Assembly: GCA_928724745.1 (NCBI GenBank)
Contig: CAKMXJ010000021.1
Location: 62,001 to 126,000 of the forward strand
DNA length: 64,000 nt
From: Anthracocystis setariae
Lineage: Eukaryota > Basidiomycota > Ustilaginomycetes > Ustilaginales > Ustilaginaceae
Direction of reading: 5' to 3'
In this document: piece by piece, positions 10,298 to 20,162 of the stretch
Layout of the letters: each line of letters starts with the position of its first letter
Numbering within the stretch: position 1 is the first letter of the stretch
The notes under the pieces: generated by a model
What the model saw: the letters and a program-made list of their open reading frames with translations, nothing else
Told to the model about the DNA's origin: nothing
Database searches by the model: none
Program-made: the position numbers and the translations under genes

Positions 10298-10703
10298 GCT
10301 TGCTGTATTGCGAGTGGTCGATGGATGTACAAGCAGAGTCGAGGAATAGAATACGATGATGGTCGACCGGAATTCCTAAAGCGTAGCGCTTTGGTCGGAA
10401 CCGCCGCGTTTCTCAACCGCTTTCCGTACGAAATGTCAAGCTTGATTTTTGATTTTGAAGAAAAAAAGCAGTACCGACGAGTTAACACTTATATATGAAA
10501 CCAAAAATGGATTGACGCACTCGGCGCGTGTGACTTCATGGAAAGAGCCGAGCGGAAGAAACGGCACAAATCGGGGCGGACCCACTCTACTCGCCAACAC
10601 CGACAACTCCACCTCCTCTTTCCCTTCCTTTTGTCGAGTCAACACCACCCGTCAACCTCATCCTATACCATACCAGAAGGAGAAGCAAGGATCGATCGCA
10701 ATC
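10298..10703. promoter_or_regulatory. Divergent promoter between NDUFB7 and KGD4
   Basis: 406 bp separate the start codons of two nuclear genes for mitochondrial energy enzymes transcribed in opposite directions. The proximity suggests, but does not show, shared regulation. No specific operator was recognised. Confidence 0.55.
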
Positions 10704-11304
10704 ATGTTCCGCACGCTGGTTCGAAGAGCACACGTTCACAAACCTGGTTTCCGTTTCCCGGACCGAAAAGCTCCTAAAGGTATGTTCACCATGATCGCAT
10801 AGCTGGACCTTCTTCCTCACACTTGCTGACAACGTTAATCTGCTCGAATTGTTCTCCTCATTTGGCTCGCTCGAACGACCTTGTCACCACGACGCTATCA
10901 TCTTGCAAAAATACAGAGGCTCACAAGCCTCACCCACACCCAGAAGCACCTCCTGCCGTCGCCTCATCCTTCGACCATTTCCAAAAACTCTTCGAATCCG
11001 GCCCACACTTCCACCCGGAGAAGCTTCAGAAATCATCCGGCCCCTCCTCTCCATCATCCTCGAGTGGCAGTGGCCTTCTCGGCAATGTAGACATGAACGG
11101 TCGCGAAGTGGCAGAAGACGTGCATCTTCTACCCGAGCGTTTCTGGAAGACTCCCGCATTAGCCTGGAACGACGAAGAGATCGACGTCGTCATGGTAAGC
11201 AACCCCACTCCCGACTGGACGAGCGACCCGGACATCAGACGAGTAGAGCTGACCTTGCATTCACTTTCTTCTTGCCACAACCACAGGCTGGAGGCGCGCA
11301 CTAA
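10704..11304 (+). CDS. KGD4: alpha-Ketoglutarate dehydrogenase subunit 4 (Kgd4/MRPS36), three exons
   Basis: Exons 10704-10779, 10917-11194 and 11287-11304 (introns 137 and 92 nt, donors GTATGT and GTAAGC) give 123 aa. The N-terminus (MFRTLVRRAHVHKPGFRF) is a typical basic mitochondrial presequence. A Pro/His/Ser-rich linker follows. The C-terminus has the YMR31/Kgd4 signature: HLLPERFWKTPALAWNDEEIDVVM followed by AGGAH, which matches the family's L-P-x-R-F ... E-x-x-x-I/V-x-x-GGA ending. The final AGGAH is encoded by an 18-nt third exon. Kgd4 tethers E3 to the E1-E2 core of the mitochondrial 2-oxoglutarate dehydrogenase complex (TCA cycle). Assignment rests on the C-terminal motif and presequence; the middle is not conserved. 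Confidence 0.82.
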
Positions 11305-11465
11305 GCCAATCCCCTCTTAGGATCAAACATCACCTTCCCTATCTCCTGACAGCAATGCAAACAGCTTCCCACACTGCCAAAGACAGACACAAACAAGCAT
11401 GCAACATTGCATTGCATTGTACATTGCATTGATGACAATCATTATGAATACGATGGTCGATATCC

Positions 11466-13820
11466 TCATCTAGCTCTGTTCACTTCAATCGCTGCCTCCA
11501 CCAACATCTTCAATCTCCTCCTCAAGCTGTCCAACTCACTACCACCTCCAACCTTCTTCCTCGCCCCTTCCGCCTCCTTGTCCGCCTTCCGCTTCGACTT
11601 CCACTTGCATCTACCGGATGGACTGATCATCTCACCCACGCAGAAAGCCACTTCCCACGCCCCCGCGCCCATCTTGCCATCCTTACCCTTACCACCCCTC
11701 GACCCACTCCACAGCAACCGACGCACATATCGGATCGACTCGTGCTTGGCGACACTCTGCATCGTCGTCCACTCCCAGTGGTGCAATCTGTGCATCACCA
11801 CCGCACGCTGCGCACAACTGTTGCCCGCGAAAAAAGTAAAGTTCGGCCTACCACGTTGATCCTTGCCCTCCTCCCGCCACGTCTCCGTCTCGCTCGACCG
11901 ATCCGATGCGGTATCGCTGTCACTGTCACTGTCACTGTCGCAATCGCTATCGTCAAAATCGCTTGCCGCCCCTGAACCCGACCGTTTCCTCTTGCCTTTC
12001 GGTAAGGGCGCGAGCGTCGTCTGATTATACCTCTCGCCACCAAACGTCACCGTATGTTGGGGTCGCTGACTCCTCCGATGGCAGATGCCACAACCTTGCT
12101 TGGCCAACGAGCCGAACCTGTCCAACTCGTCACTGAACAGCGACTCGACATTGATGCGCGGATACTCGGTCAAATACCACTTGAACTGCCTCCTCATAAC
12201 CACACTGAACACGCTTTCCTCGGTGCTTTTCATCCTAGACTTGAGCGCCGCCCGACCTCTCTCGAGCCTCTCTCGATCGCTGAGCGAGATGGCAGACCAC
12301 GTGAGCAGCACACGCGCAACCGCCCATTCTAGCCAATCCAGACACAACTCGTCCAACCCTTTGCGTCCACCAACGCCAGCAAGTCCGTGCGCCGCCAGCA
12401 CCGAGCCAGTCGAAGTTGACTTGAACTCGGAAATCGGGATCAGTCGAACGCGTCCATCCGAGTCGCGCTCAAACCGCTTGCGATTCAAACGCACCGATGA
12501 AGACGAAACGACCGTCGCAGGGTGCAACTGAGGAGACGAGGTTTCCGGTTGAAACCCTTCGTCGTACTCAACCTCATCATCGCCTACAATAAAGTCCTCG
12601 CTATCGCTGCTGCTGCTGCTACTGCTGCTGCTACTGCTCGAACTATCGTCACTGTCGCTTTCGCCGCCACTGAAACTTGCCGACGAGACAGTGGTAGCAC
12701 GAGTTGCATTCGCCTTGTTTTTCTTGTTGCTTTCACCGTCTCTCCCTGCATCGTCTGCGTTGTCAGATGCAGACGAGTCGAGGTCCTCGCCCCGCTCCAT
12801 TCGCGCCTTCTTCCTGGCCTGAGAAAAAGCCGCGAGCTTGTTCCTGTAATCCTCCTTGTGCCTGGCTCCCGTGGACCGCGCAAAGGCATCTTCGTTCAGC
12901 TCCGAACGCAGATTCTTGACGTCCTCGGCTTGTTTCTTGCTCTTCTTGCGGTCGACTGTGCTGTCTTCCCTGCGATGCGAAGAGGTGAGTTTCGAGGCTA
13001 TGGGCGTTGATGAGCGCGATCGATGTTGAGTCGAGGTGGATGGGCGCGCGCTACGATCGCCGTACGACGGTGAAGCCTTGACACTCGACCGTTGCGGATG
13101 TGTCAGTCCTCCCTGCACAGGCGTACCGTCGCGCAGAAGATCTTCAGTATCGGATCGGCTGTCGAAGAAAAGTGCTGCGCCGCCATTGTTTGCAGCAGCT
13201 GGCTGTGCATCATTTCGGGTGGAGAAAGTCTCGTGTTCGCGCGGGTCGGACGAATCCACTACGGGAGCGGCTCGCTTCTTGTGTTTCTTGGCTTGCTTAG
13301 AGCTCGGTTTGGTGGATGATGACCTGGATCGACTTTTGCGTTTGATCGCACTCGGCCTCAAAGCAACCACGTACCCGTCCTCGTCGTCCTTCAGATCTCC
13401 TTCCGAAAAGAAAAATGGATAGGAATCGGCTGCATTGTCGTCCACGTATACTACTTTGTCGTTGGACTTTGCTTTGGAGCTAGCTTTAGCCTTCCAAGCT
13501 TCCATATCCTTGGGGCGCAGAAACATCAACTGATCCTCCTCGCACCCCGGATATGGCCATGTCGGAATCTCCACCCAGCATTCTTGCCTTCGCGGTTCGG
13601 TGCCATCCCAAACTTCGAGAGCCTCCTCTTTTGATCGAGAAAGCAAGTCATCGTGCCCAACCGGCTCAGCTTTAACCGTCGTGTTGCTCTTTGACTTGGA
13701 CTTGGCCTTTTTCGTTGTCGGGGTAGCCGAACGCGTTGATGTGGACGGATCGGAGGAGCCCGCTTGAATTTGAGTTTGGGCGTGTGACTGTGACTGTGCC
13801 TTTTTCTTCTTGGAAGGCAT
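11466..13820 (-). CDS. DUF4211-like nuclear protein, 784 aa
   Basis: The Lys-rich start (MPSKKKK) and a disordered N-terminal ~400 residues contain several KKxK/KRKSRSR nuclear-localisation-like patches. A Ser run with Asp/Glu precedes DSEDFIVGDDEVEYDEGF, the acidic D-F-I-V-x-D-D element that introduces DUF4211 domains. The C-terminal ~300 residues are folded-looking: RRQFKWYLTEYPRI, then CGICHRRSQRPQ followed by a strand ending FGGERYN. This resembles the DUF4211 pattern of a C-x-x-C pair, a short hydrophobic strand, G and Y. An acidic DSDSDSDSD insertion splits the domain. DUF4211 proteins include vertebrate PRR12 and QSER1, chromatin-associated proteins of unclear biochemical role, so only a nuclear role can be inferred. 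It is divergent to TLG2, with 311 bp between starts. Confidence 0.68.
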   Translation of the reverse strand: MPSKKKKAQSQSHAQTQIQAGSSDPSTSTRSATPTTKKAKSKSKSNTTVKAEPVGHDDLLSRSKEEALEVWDGTEPRRQECWVEIPTWPYPGCEEDQLMFLRPKDMEAWKAKASSKAKSNDKVVYVDDNAADSYPFFFSEGDLKDDEDGYVVALRPSAIKRKSRSRSSSTKPSSKQAKKHKKRAAPVVDSSDPREHETFSTRNDAQPAAANNGGAALFFDSRSDTEDLLRDGTPVQGGLTHPQRSSVKASPSYGDRSARPSTSTQHRSRSSTPIASKLTSSHRREDSTVDRKKSKKQAEDVKNLRSELNEDAFARSTGARHKEDYRNKLAAFSQARKKARMERGEDLDSSASDNADDAGRDGESNKKNKANATRATTVSSASFSGGESDSDDSSSSSSSSSSSSSDSEDFIVGDDEVEYDEGFQPETSSPQLHPATVVSSSSVRLNRKRFERDSDGRVRLIPISEFKSTSTGSVLAAHGLAGVGGRKGLDELCLDWLEWAVARVLLTWSAISLSDRERLERGRAALKSRMKSTEESVFSVVMRRQFKWYLTEYPRINVESLFSDELDRFGSLAKQGCGICHRRSQRPQHTVTFGGERYNQTTLAPLPKGKRKRSGSGAASDFDDSDCDSDSDSDSDTASDRSSETETWREEGKDQRGRPNFTFFAGNSCAQRAVVMHRLHHWEWTTMQSVAKHESIRYVRRLLWSGSRGGKGKDGKMGAGAWEVAFCVGEMISPSGRCKWKSKRKADKEAEGARKKVGGGSELDSLRRRLKMLVEAAIEVNRAR

Positions 13821-14131
13821 GGTACGATGGAAAAGTGACCAGGAATGTTGCGGTATGAGTGTCAGGAGCGCAAAGTCATATTAAAACCACTCATATCGAG
13901 GTGGAGACACGCTGCAGTGATGATGCCTTTCCGCGTTCCGAACCGACGCAAATGAAGTGCAAATCTAACAAATTCGAACCGACAAACCCAAAGTTGGCTT
14001 CCACGCACAGACACTTTGCGCCTGCATTTGGGTGTGGAGCTGCCCAACCGAAATGCTCATTCATTGCTCTCGCTTGTCGTTCTACTTGTGCTTGTCGTCT
14101 TATCTCGTCATTGCATACAGCCATCCGCAAC
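13821..14131. other. Divergent intergenic region, 311 bp
   Basis: Between the DUF4211-like gene (minus) and TLG2 (plus). An open frame continues upstream of the TLG2 start to 13859 but reads as non-coding sequence. No promoter element was recognised. Confidence 0.5.
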
Positions 14132-15391
14132 ATGGCAAGTGCCTATACGTCAGGCTCATCCTCAACCCCACCACCATATATGGCGGGGAAATCGTCAGCC
14201 ACTTCAGCCCATCTCGGACAGACTCGATCGAGAACGCTCCTATTCCTCTCCTACCGCGAATCAGCCGGTCCCTCGAGCCGCCGAACAAACCCCTCCAGCA
14301 GTCGAAACGTCTACTTTGACGCTCCCTATACAGATAGCGATGATCCTCTCGGCTCCTCTTCGATCAACCATGCAGATGCAGATTCCGAGTCGCACGGCCT
14401 TCTCCCATCGCGGCGGAGTCGCGAGGGTCACGTTTCGCTCAACGTCGAGCCGGAACTACCACCAAAGTGGATGGACGTAAGCGATCAAGTGGATCGAATC
14501 CTTTTATCCATCCGACCGAGAATGGACCGTCTTTCGCGATTGCATGAGAAGCATCTTCGACCCGGGTTCGCTGACAAATCGGCGGAAGAGAAAGAAATCG
14601 AGGCGCTCGCCGTGGACATCACCAAAGACTTTCGAAAGTGCTCCCGACTTGTAGGGGGCTTGGCGAGTTTTACGCAACACCTAATGCGCGAAGCAAAGCG
14701 CGACCAGTCGGATATCACTGTGCGACAGATCGCCTTGGCGCAAAACGTGCAAACCGCATTGGCAACTCGAGTGCAGGATCTCAGCGGACTCTTCCGAAAG
14801 CAACAGAGTCTGTATCTCAAACGAATCAAGGGAATGGAGGTTCGAGATCGCGACATCCGTGCTGCTCGTGGACTCGCTCTCCCACATACTGGAACCACGT
14901 CCAAAGGCAAAGAACCCGAAACCTCGTCTGCATTTCGCGATTCGGAACTCGCCGTCCGCGAAGACATGGAACTCTCCCGAGCCCACATCTCATCCTCCTC
15001 CTCCAATTCCTCCTCCAACCTCGTCCTTTTTGAACAAGAATCCTCCACCACCACCAATCAGACTGATGTTGAAATCCAAAATCGGAGTCGAGAAATCGAC
15101 GAAATCGCTAAAAGCATCCAGGAACTCGCCCAACTCTTTGGCGACCTCCAAACGCTCGTCATCGACCAAGGCACTATGCTCGATCGCATCGATTACAATG
15201 TCGAACTCATGAGCACCGAGATCAAAGCTGCAGTGCGCGAGCTCGATACCGCAACAAGATACCAAGCCAGAACAGGAAGGAGATCATGTATCCTTCTCCT
15301 TTGCCTGTGCATCGCACTCGTCATCGCGATTATCATCATCAAACCATTTTGGAGGTTCTTCGTCTCCCCTTCAAGACAGGATGAACAGTAG
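14132..15391 (+). CDS. TLG2: t-SNARE Tlg2 / syntaxin-16
   Basis: 419-aa tail-anchored Qa-SNARE of the trans-Golgi/endosome, partner of the SM protein Vps45. Residues ~31-45 contain RSRTLLFLSYRES, the N-peptide that in Tlg2 and syntaxin-16 binds Vps45. A three-helix Habc region spans about 105-250 (LPPKWMDVSDQVDRILLSI...). The SNARE motif is at ~325-378 (IDEIAKSIQELAQLFGDLQ...DRIDYNVELM), with the central layer Gln in the expected place, and a single C-terminal membrane anchor (ILLLCLCIALVIAIIIIKPF) follows. Start: ATG 14132. A second in-frame ATG at 14180 would shorten the extension before the N-peptide. I tested GT donors after 14132 and found none in phase with the CAG before ACTCGATCG. It is convergent with PMT2. 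Confidence 0.92.
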   Translation: MASAYTSGSSSTPPPYMAGKSSATSAHLGQTRSRTLLFLSYRESAGPSSRRTNPSSSRNVYFDAPYTDSDDPLGSSSINHADADSESHGLLPSRRSREGHVSLNVEPELPPKWMDVSDQVDRILLSIRPRMDRLSRLHEKHLRPGFADKSAEEKEIEALAVDITKDFRKCSRLVGGLASFTQHLMREAKRDQSDITVRQIALAQNVQTALATRVQDLSGLFRKQQSLYLKRIKGMEVRDRDIRAARGLALPHTGTTSKGKEPETSSAFRDSELAVREDMELSRAHISSSSSNSSSNLVLFEQESSTTTNQTDVEIQNRSREIDEIAKSIQELAQLFGDLQTLVIDQGTMLDRIDYNVELMSTEIKAAVRELDTATRYQARTGRRSCILLLCLCIALVIAIIIIKPFWRFFVSPSRQDEQ

Positions 15392-15517
15392 CATTTGCAA
15401 TTGCCAAAATATATTTGTGAACCAAGACATTCCATTGAACAAAGCAACCTAGAGAAACGAGCGAATGGGTTTTGACGAGGAAGAGAGAGAGAGAAAGAGA
15501 GAGAGAGAAAGCAAAGG

Positions 15518-18460
15518 TTAAGCGTCTCGGGGAGATTCGGCGCGGTCGTCAGCGACGACTTGGGCTGCTTGGTGAGCCTCCTGATCCGCCCTTACATCTG
15601 GCTGGGCTACTGCACTAGGTTCCGTAGGAACGTTTACACTTGAACTACCCGGGACATCCTTCACCACAGGCGCAGTTCCTTGCAACAACACCTGTTCAAT
15701 CTGCTGTTGGTCCAACCCTGCCGGATCGACCGCTTTGCCCGCCGCCACTGGATCCGCCTCGCCCTTACCACCCCAAGCGCCGACCTTTTCCTTGACCAAA
15801 TCCACCTCGTGCTGGAAGCCATCCTTGAAATGTCCGATCGCCTCGACGACGGACGACTGCACCGCACGCAAAGGTACTTGTTCAAATGCATGACGACCAG
15901 GCTCGGCAGCCCCCACGCCAACCCCGACGTCCTGAGTCGCATTCGCATTCACATCCCCCCCTGCCTTCCAAACCGGAGCGGGAACCTTGTTCCGATTCTC
16001 CGCCCACTCCAACGTCTGCACCGACGGCGGCCACCCCCTGTACTCCCCCACCTCCCTCGGGAACTCGGCACAGTTGAAATCCCACCCCTTCCTCCACCTC
16101 GCCTTCTCACACCCCGCCTGTGTCCACTCTCCCCCATACGTCAATGGCGAATACCTTACAAACCCAGCGATCACCACCACCGTCACGACCACGCTCGCCA
16201 CCAACCGGAATCGCGGCCGCAACGTCGACGTCGAAAAGTCAAACACCACCGCCAGGATCAAGATGGAAAAGTACAGCGCCGGCAGATAGTGATGCAGGAA
16301 CAACTGGCGGTTCATCAGGTAGAACGGCAAGTAATGCAACGCCCACCCAAGCGCCAGGAAGCCACACGTCTGATCGTAGAATCGCACGCGACTATCCTTC
16401 AGATCGCCAAACCCTCGCTGAGCGCGCAGCATCAGGAACGCGCGCGCCCCCAGATACCCAACCACCGACAGCAACGCCCCCCACCACACAAACGGATTGC
16501 CAATCAGGTAAATCTGGCGGTGATCCTTTGTCCAAAAATTGATCCCCCGCTTCAACGTCGGCCACGTCTGAGGCCTCGAATCGTACGAATGTCGTTCGGT
16601 CAACCCGGCGTTCGTCTCCCACATCACCTGCTGCAACTCCCAGAACCGCTCCAAAAACGTCGGCGCGCGGTAATTCACCATATCGACGTGATCCTTGGCC
16701 TCGGACCGCGAGCTTAGCAACGGATGGTTGTTGGTCTCGATATACCACAGCGAGTTGGGCATCGACGGGTTCTTGTTGCACGTCACCTCTTGCTGTCCGA
16801 ACCCCCAATCGGGCAACGTCACCTTGTGCGAAAACAGGTAGCACCCGGTCAAAGTGTGTCGCAGCCGCAAATGACTTCGCAGCGCCCTTACGCGCGTCCA
16901 AGACGCCTTATCCGTCTTATCCCCCTCGACGATCTCAACATGGAAGTTATCGTTGGCATCGCCGCCAAACCCTTCGAACCCATACGCGGTGACCTCGTTC
17001 TGGTAGTCAGTCTCGGTCACGGGCGGACGATTCGTATCGTGACTGTGCAAACGCTTGTCGGTGTTCTTGTGGATCAGCCTGATCTCCATGCCATGCGTAA
17101 GAAACTCGATAGGCTCCTTGAGATGACGCGTCACCTCGTCTTCGGGCCGCAACGGATGACCCTGGTCATCGAGCTGCGGGGCTGGATCCTCGGGACCGGG
17201 CGCCTTGACGATAATCCAGTCGTTGTTCTGGTCGGAATGCGGGTACAGCGTGATCTGCTGCTGCTGACTGCCCGCTGGATACACCGCGGTATGCGAGTGC
17301 AGATAGCCCCCCTGCGTGTTGAGATGCTTGAGCGTCACGATCGATCCCAGAGCAACGTCCGCATACGTGTCGGCCATGCCGTGACCGTGCAGAGTGTGCT
17401 GGAACGCACTGCTCATAAACGGATCCCCCTCGCCGCTGCGCCACAGCAAGCCGAGATGGATGGAAAACGTAAACAGGTACACGAAAATCGGCAGGCCAAT
17501 CAGGCAAACAGCGCGCGCACAAAAGTGACGCACAACCGTGCGCACGGGCTGACGAACATCGCCCAGATGCTCCCAAAGCTGTGCAATGACGGACACGCCG
17601 ATGGTCGAGATGGTGAACAACCCGACCCACTTGGAGCTAGCCACCGCCCCCAGACTGAGACCGGTGAGCGAGAGCAGCAACCACCATCGTGGCGAAAACG
17701 GAGCGCGCTTCTCCTCGTTGCAGAAACCGACCCAGAAGTAGACGGTGAGCGCGGTGAAAAACACGAGGATCGAATCGAGCAAGATGAGACGGCTCTGCGT
17801 GATGAGCGCGTTGTCGAAAAGCACAAAGATGGCCCCCATAGTAGCCGTGGAGGCGCGCAGCGAGAGACCACGAAGAGTGAGATAGGCGAGAGGGATGGTA
17901 GCGACACCCAGAAGAGCATTGAGGCTTCGCATCATGACGTAGGGCACGGGCGTGTCCTTGCCATGCAGATACTCGCGTCCGATGTCCTTGAAGTCAAAGT
18001 CGCCGTTGAAGCCACCGAGCCAAGCCGATGCAGTGATGAGCAGCTTTGCAAGCGGAGGATGCACGTCCATGAAGAAGCGGCCGTGAATGTACTTGGAAGC
18101 GAAGCCGCCAAAGTGAACCTCGTCAAACACCACGCTCGAAGGTTGTCCGAGCTTGTGCATTCTGACCATGATGGCAACCATAACGAGGGCGGCGAGGATG
18201 CGGTACTCTTTTTTTCTGTTGATCACATTGGTAGCAGCTGCCGACGAGCCTGGTTGCGAGCCGATGCCAAGACCCAAACCGGTGCTGTGAGCGGTGGCAG
18301 GTTGCGAATACAACTTGCCGGTCTTACCACGGATCGCATCGCTGCTGCTGCTGCTGTCGTTGTTGTTGAGATGAGTTCCACTGCTGTAGAGGGATGGCTT
18401 GTCGGAATCTTGATGTTGCCTGGATCGCATGCTGCCAGCTGTCTGTCCTAACGACGCCAT
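15518..18460 (-). CDS. PMT2: Dolichyl-P-mannose:protein O-mannosyltransferase, PMT2 family
   Basis: 980-aa multi-pass ER enzyme transferring mannose from Dol-P-Man to Ser/Thr of secretory proteins. The N-terminus is cytosolic and Ser/Gln-rich. The first lumenal loop carries the essential Asp-Glu pair (residues 113-114 in SSVVFDEVHFGGF), then FFMDVHPPLAKLL and GFNGDFDFKDIG. Three MIR repeats lie at about 350-560, with LHSH-type cores (GGYLHSHTAVYPAG, DKRLHSHDTNRPPVTE). The YQNEVTAYGFEGFGGDANDNF block places it in the PMT2 rather than the PMT1 or PMT4 subfamily. C-terminal membrane helices end near residue 790, and an extra ~190-residue Ala/Val/Gln/Asp-rich tail follows, longer than usual for the family. 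PMT2-type enzymes usually work as heterodimers with PMT1-type partners. Confidence 0.94.
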   Translation of the reverse strand: MASLGQTAGSMRSRQHQDSDKPSLYSSGTHLNNNDSSSSSDAIRGKTGKLYSQPATAHSTGLGLGIGSQPGSSAAATNVINRKKEYRILAALVMVAIMVRMHKLGQPSSVVFDEVHFGGFASKYIHGRFFMDVHPPLAKLLITASAWLGGFNGDFDFKDIGREYLHGKDTPVPYVMMRSLNALLGVATIPLAYLTLRGLSLRASTATMGAIFVLFDNALITQSRLILLDSILVFFTALTVYFWVGFCNEEKRAPFSPRWWLLLSLTGLSLGAVASSKWVGLFTISTIGVSVIAQLWEHLGDVRQPVRTVVRHFCARAVCLIGLPIFVYLFTFSIHLGLLWRSGEGDPFMSSAFQHTLHGHGMADTYADVALGSIVTLKHLNTQGGYLHSHTAVYPAGSQQQQITLYPHSDQNNDWIIVKAPGPEDPAPQLDDQGHPLRPEDEVTRHLKEPIEFLTHGMEIRLIHKNTDKRLHSHDTNRPPVTETDYQNEVTAYGFEGFGGDANDNFHVEIVEGDKTDKASWTRVRALRSHLRLRHTLTGCYLFSHKVTLPDWGFGQQEVTCNKNPSMPNSLWYIETNNHPLLSSRSEAKDHVDMVNYRAPTFLERFWELQQVMWETNAGLTERHSYDSRPQTWPTLKRGINFWTKDHRQIYLIGNPFVWWGALLSVVGYLGARAFLMLRAQRGFGDLKDSRVRFYDQTCGFLALGWALHYLPFYLMNRQLFLHHYLPALYFSILILAVVFDFSTSTLRPRFRLVASVVVTVVVIAGFVRYSPLTYGGEWTQAGCEKARWRKGWDFNCAEFPREVGEYRGWPPSVQTLEWAENRNKVPAPVWKAGGDVNANATQDVGVGVGAAEPGRHAFEQVPLRAVQSSVVEAIGHFKDGFQHEVDLVKEKVGAWGGKGEADPVAAGKAVDPAGLDQQQIEQVLLQGTAPVVKDVPGSSSVNVPTEPSAVAQPDVRADQEAHQAAQVVADDRAESPRDA

Positions 18461-20162
18461 GGTTGGCGTGTCCTAATGTCCGTGAACCTGCAACCGAGGC
18501 GCGGATGAAATGGGACCGCACTATTTGGCAGTATAGATGGTCTTGCGTCTGACCAGGCTCGAGTCGGATTCGAACCTTAAGGCAATGATGGTTGGAAGAG
18601 TGGAAGCAGGCAGCTCGAATCGAGGTTTTGCAAAACCCGTCAAAGCAGAGGGAATCTGTGGTGGTGGTCTCGGCAACGGCACCGGAATTGCGTTACTGTT
18701 GCAGAAAAGAGCGTTGGCGTTGGCAGTTGGCAGTTGGCAGTGGAATATTTGCGGTTGGCGCGTGCGGTATGTGAGCTCTGTTTCTTCGTCTTGTGCCTTT
18801 TGTGCCCGAGAATAAATAAATGAATGGGGACAGCAGCAGGAAGAAAACCAACCCCCGCTCGCTCTCTCGCTCACTCACTCAGACTGGCGCTTTGCCAAAA
18901 TGCGGGACGGACGTGCTTTCTTTGCGTTTCGAGCCCGCTTCCATTTTCGCACAAATGGGTTGTTACACCGCTTGTTCTTTGGATAATATTAGATACTGAT
19001 CATCAAAATCAGATTGAAAGAACATGACGACCGTTCAGACCATCGGTTCTTCTTTCTGCCTTGCGGCTGTTCGCATATGCCGACAGAGATGTGGGCTTGA
19101 CGAGATGAATCGATGCTTTGTCCACTTCACAAAGGTTCATCAGACTGTAGCGGGACTGCCGTGATGGGTCGGCCCCTTCACTGAACTGGATGATTCATGA
19201 GCAGGTCTGGCCGAACAGCTTATCCGCAAGAAACAACAACCTTTCCCACGATCTACTTGTGTATAGCAGAGTTGAGAGGAAGTCGGCATCTCCGAAAACG
19301 GACCTGTGCCGAAATGATTTGCAGCAGCAACATGATCAGACGCTCAAACAGCCATGAAACGCGACCTGGACTGACTGCTTGTCACACGATGCACAGCTTG
19401 TATGCAGTATGTGAATAGTAAAGGTAGTGTGTGGATTCCAAAGAAGAGAGATCCGGCAATGACCTTGACTATATATACATGAGGAGTGAGGGGTGAGGAG
19501 CGAGGAGTGAGGAGACGGGCCACGGAATGTGCTTGGCAGACGCTGACTAAGCGTTAGTCATGTGCACACGTGACACTGCTGCATTACTTCAAAGCGTCAT
19601 CGCAGCTCGTGGGTTGCTCACTCGGCTATCCATGGCGTATGGAATAATAATTTTTTAAATAAAATAAAAAAATGAATTTCAGCGTCGACCGTGCTTGTTG
19701 TTCCTCGTGAAATGCATGTGTTGCATGCATGCAGAGAGAGGATCCAATTCGTCTCGCCCAATTTTACTCGGCTTTACCGTACTGCATTCCCACGACGCAT
19801 TTGATCCTACTCACACTCTGACGAGGTGGCTGCTGCAATCACTCTGATAGTCTCGCCCTCTCTCCGCTTCTCCGCCTCTCTCAGCAATCATTCAGATGGC
19901 CTGATGTTGAACTAGCCAAACCTGACTCCATATCACATCATACCATTCTCTCTTCCTTTCATCGTCCATCAATTCCGGCGTCTCTCCTTTGGGACTAGTT
20001 CAAGCGGCGTAAACATCCATCCACGCAAGCCGCAACGGAGCTCACACATCGTAACAACATTGGCGGCACGGTCCTCATCTCCTAACCCCGCTCATTGCCG
20101 TCTCAGTTTTCTCAGACCACACCACAGGTGGCAGATCGCATGGACCCTCATCTCTAGATACG
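18461..20162. other. Long divergent promoter region, 1.7 kb
   Basis: Lies between the starts of PMT2 (minus) and the lipase gene (plus). It contains a palindromic TGACTAA pair and an E-box near 19.55 kb, GAGGAGTGAGG-type direct repeats at about 19480-19515, an A/T stretch at about 19645-19675, and small TGCATGCA palindromes near 19710-19730. No protein with coding character and no tRNA were found. Confidence 0.65.
19544..19572. promoter_or_regulatory. TGACTAA palindrome next to a CACGTG E-box
   Basis: 19544-19560 reads TGACTAAGCGTTAGTCA: two 7-bp arms in inverted orientation around GCG. TGACTAA resembles AP-1/Gcn4/Yap1-type bZIP half-sites. CACGTG, a bHLH-type E-box, lies 6 bp downstream at 19567-19572. 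Function is inferred from motif shape only. Confidence 0.5.

Noticed and set aside
16724..18451. 575-codon open frame antisense to PMT2
   Set aside because: Codon-bias shadow of the PMT2 gene; Arg/His/Gln-rich composition with no domain.
18555..18580. GGTTCGAATCC (minus strand), resembling a tRNA T-loop
   Set aside because: The flanking 5-bp stems do not pair (TAAGG versus CCGAC), and no D-arm, anticodon arm or acceptor stem could be drawn on either strand.
19024..19164. Short frame starting MTTVQTIGSSFC in the PMT2/lipase promoter
   Set aside because: Only 46 codons, no family resemblance and in a promoter-like region; treated as chance.
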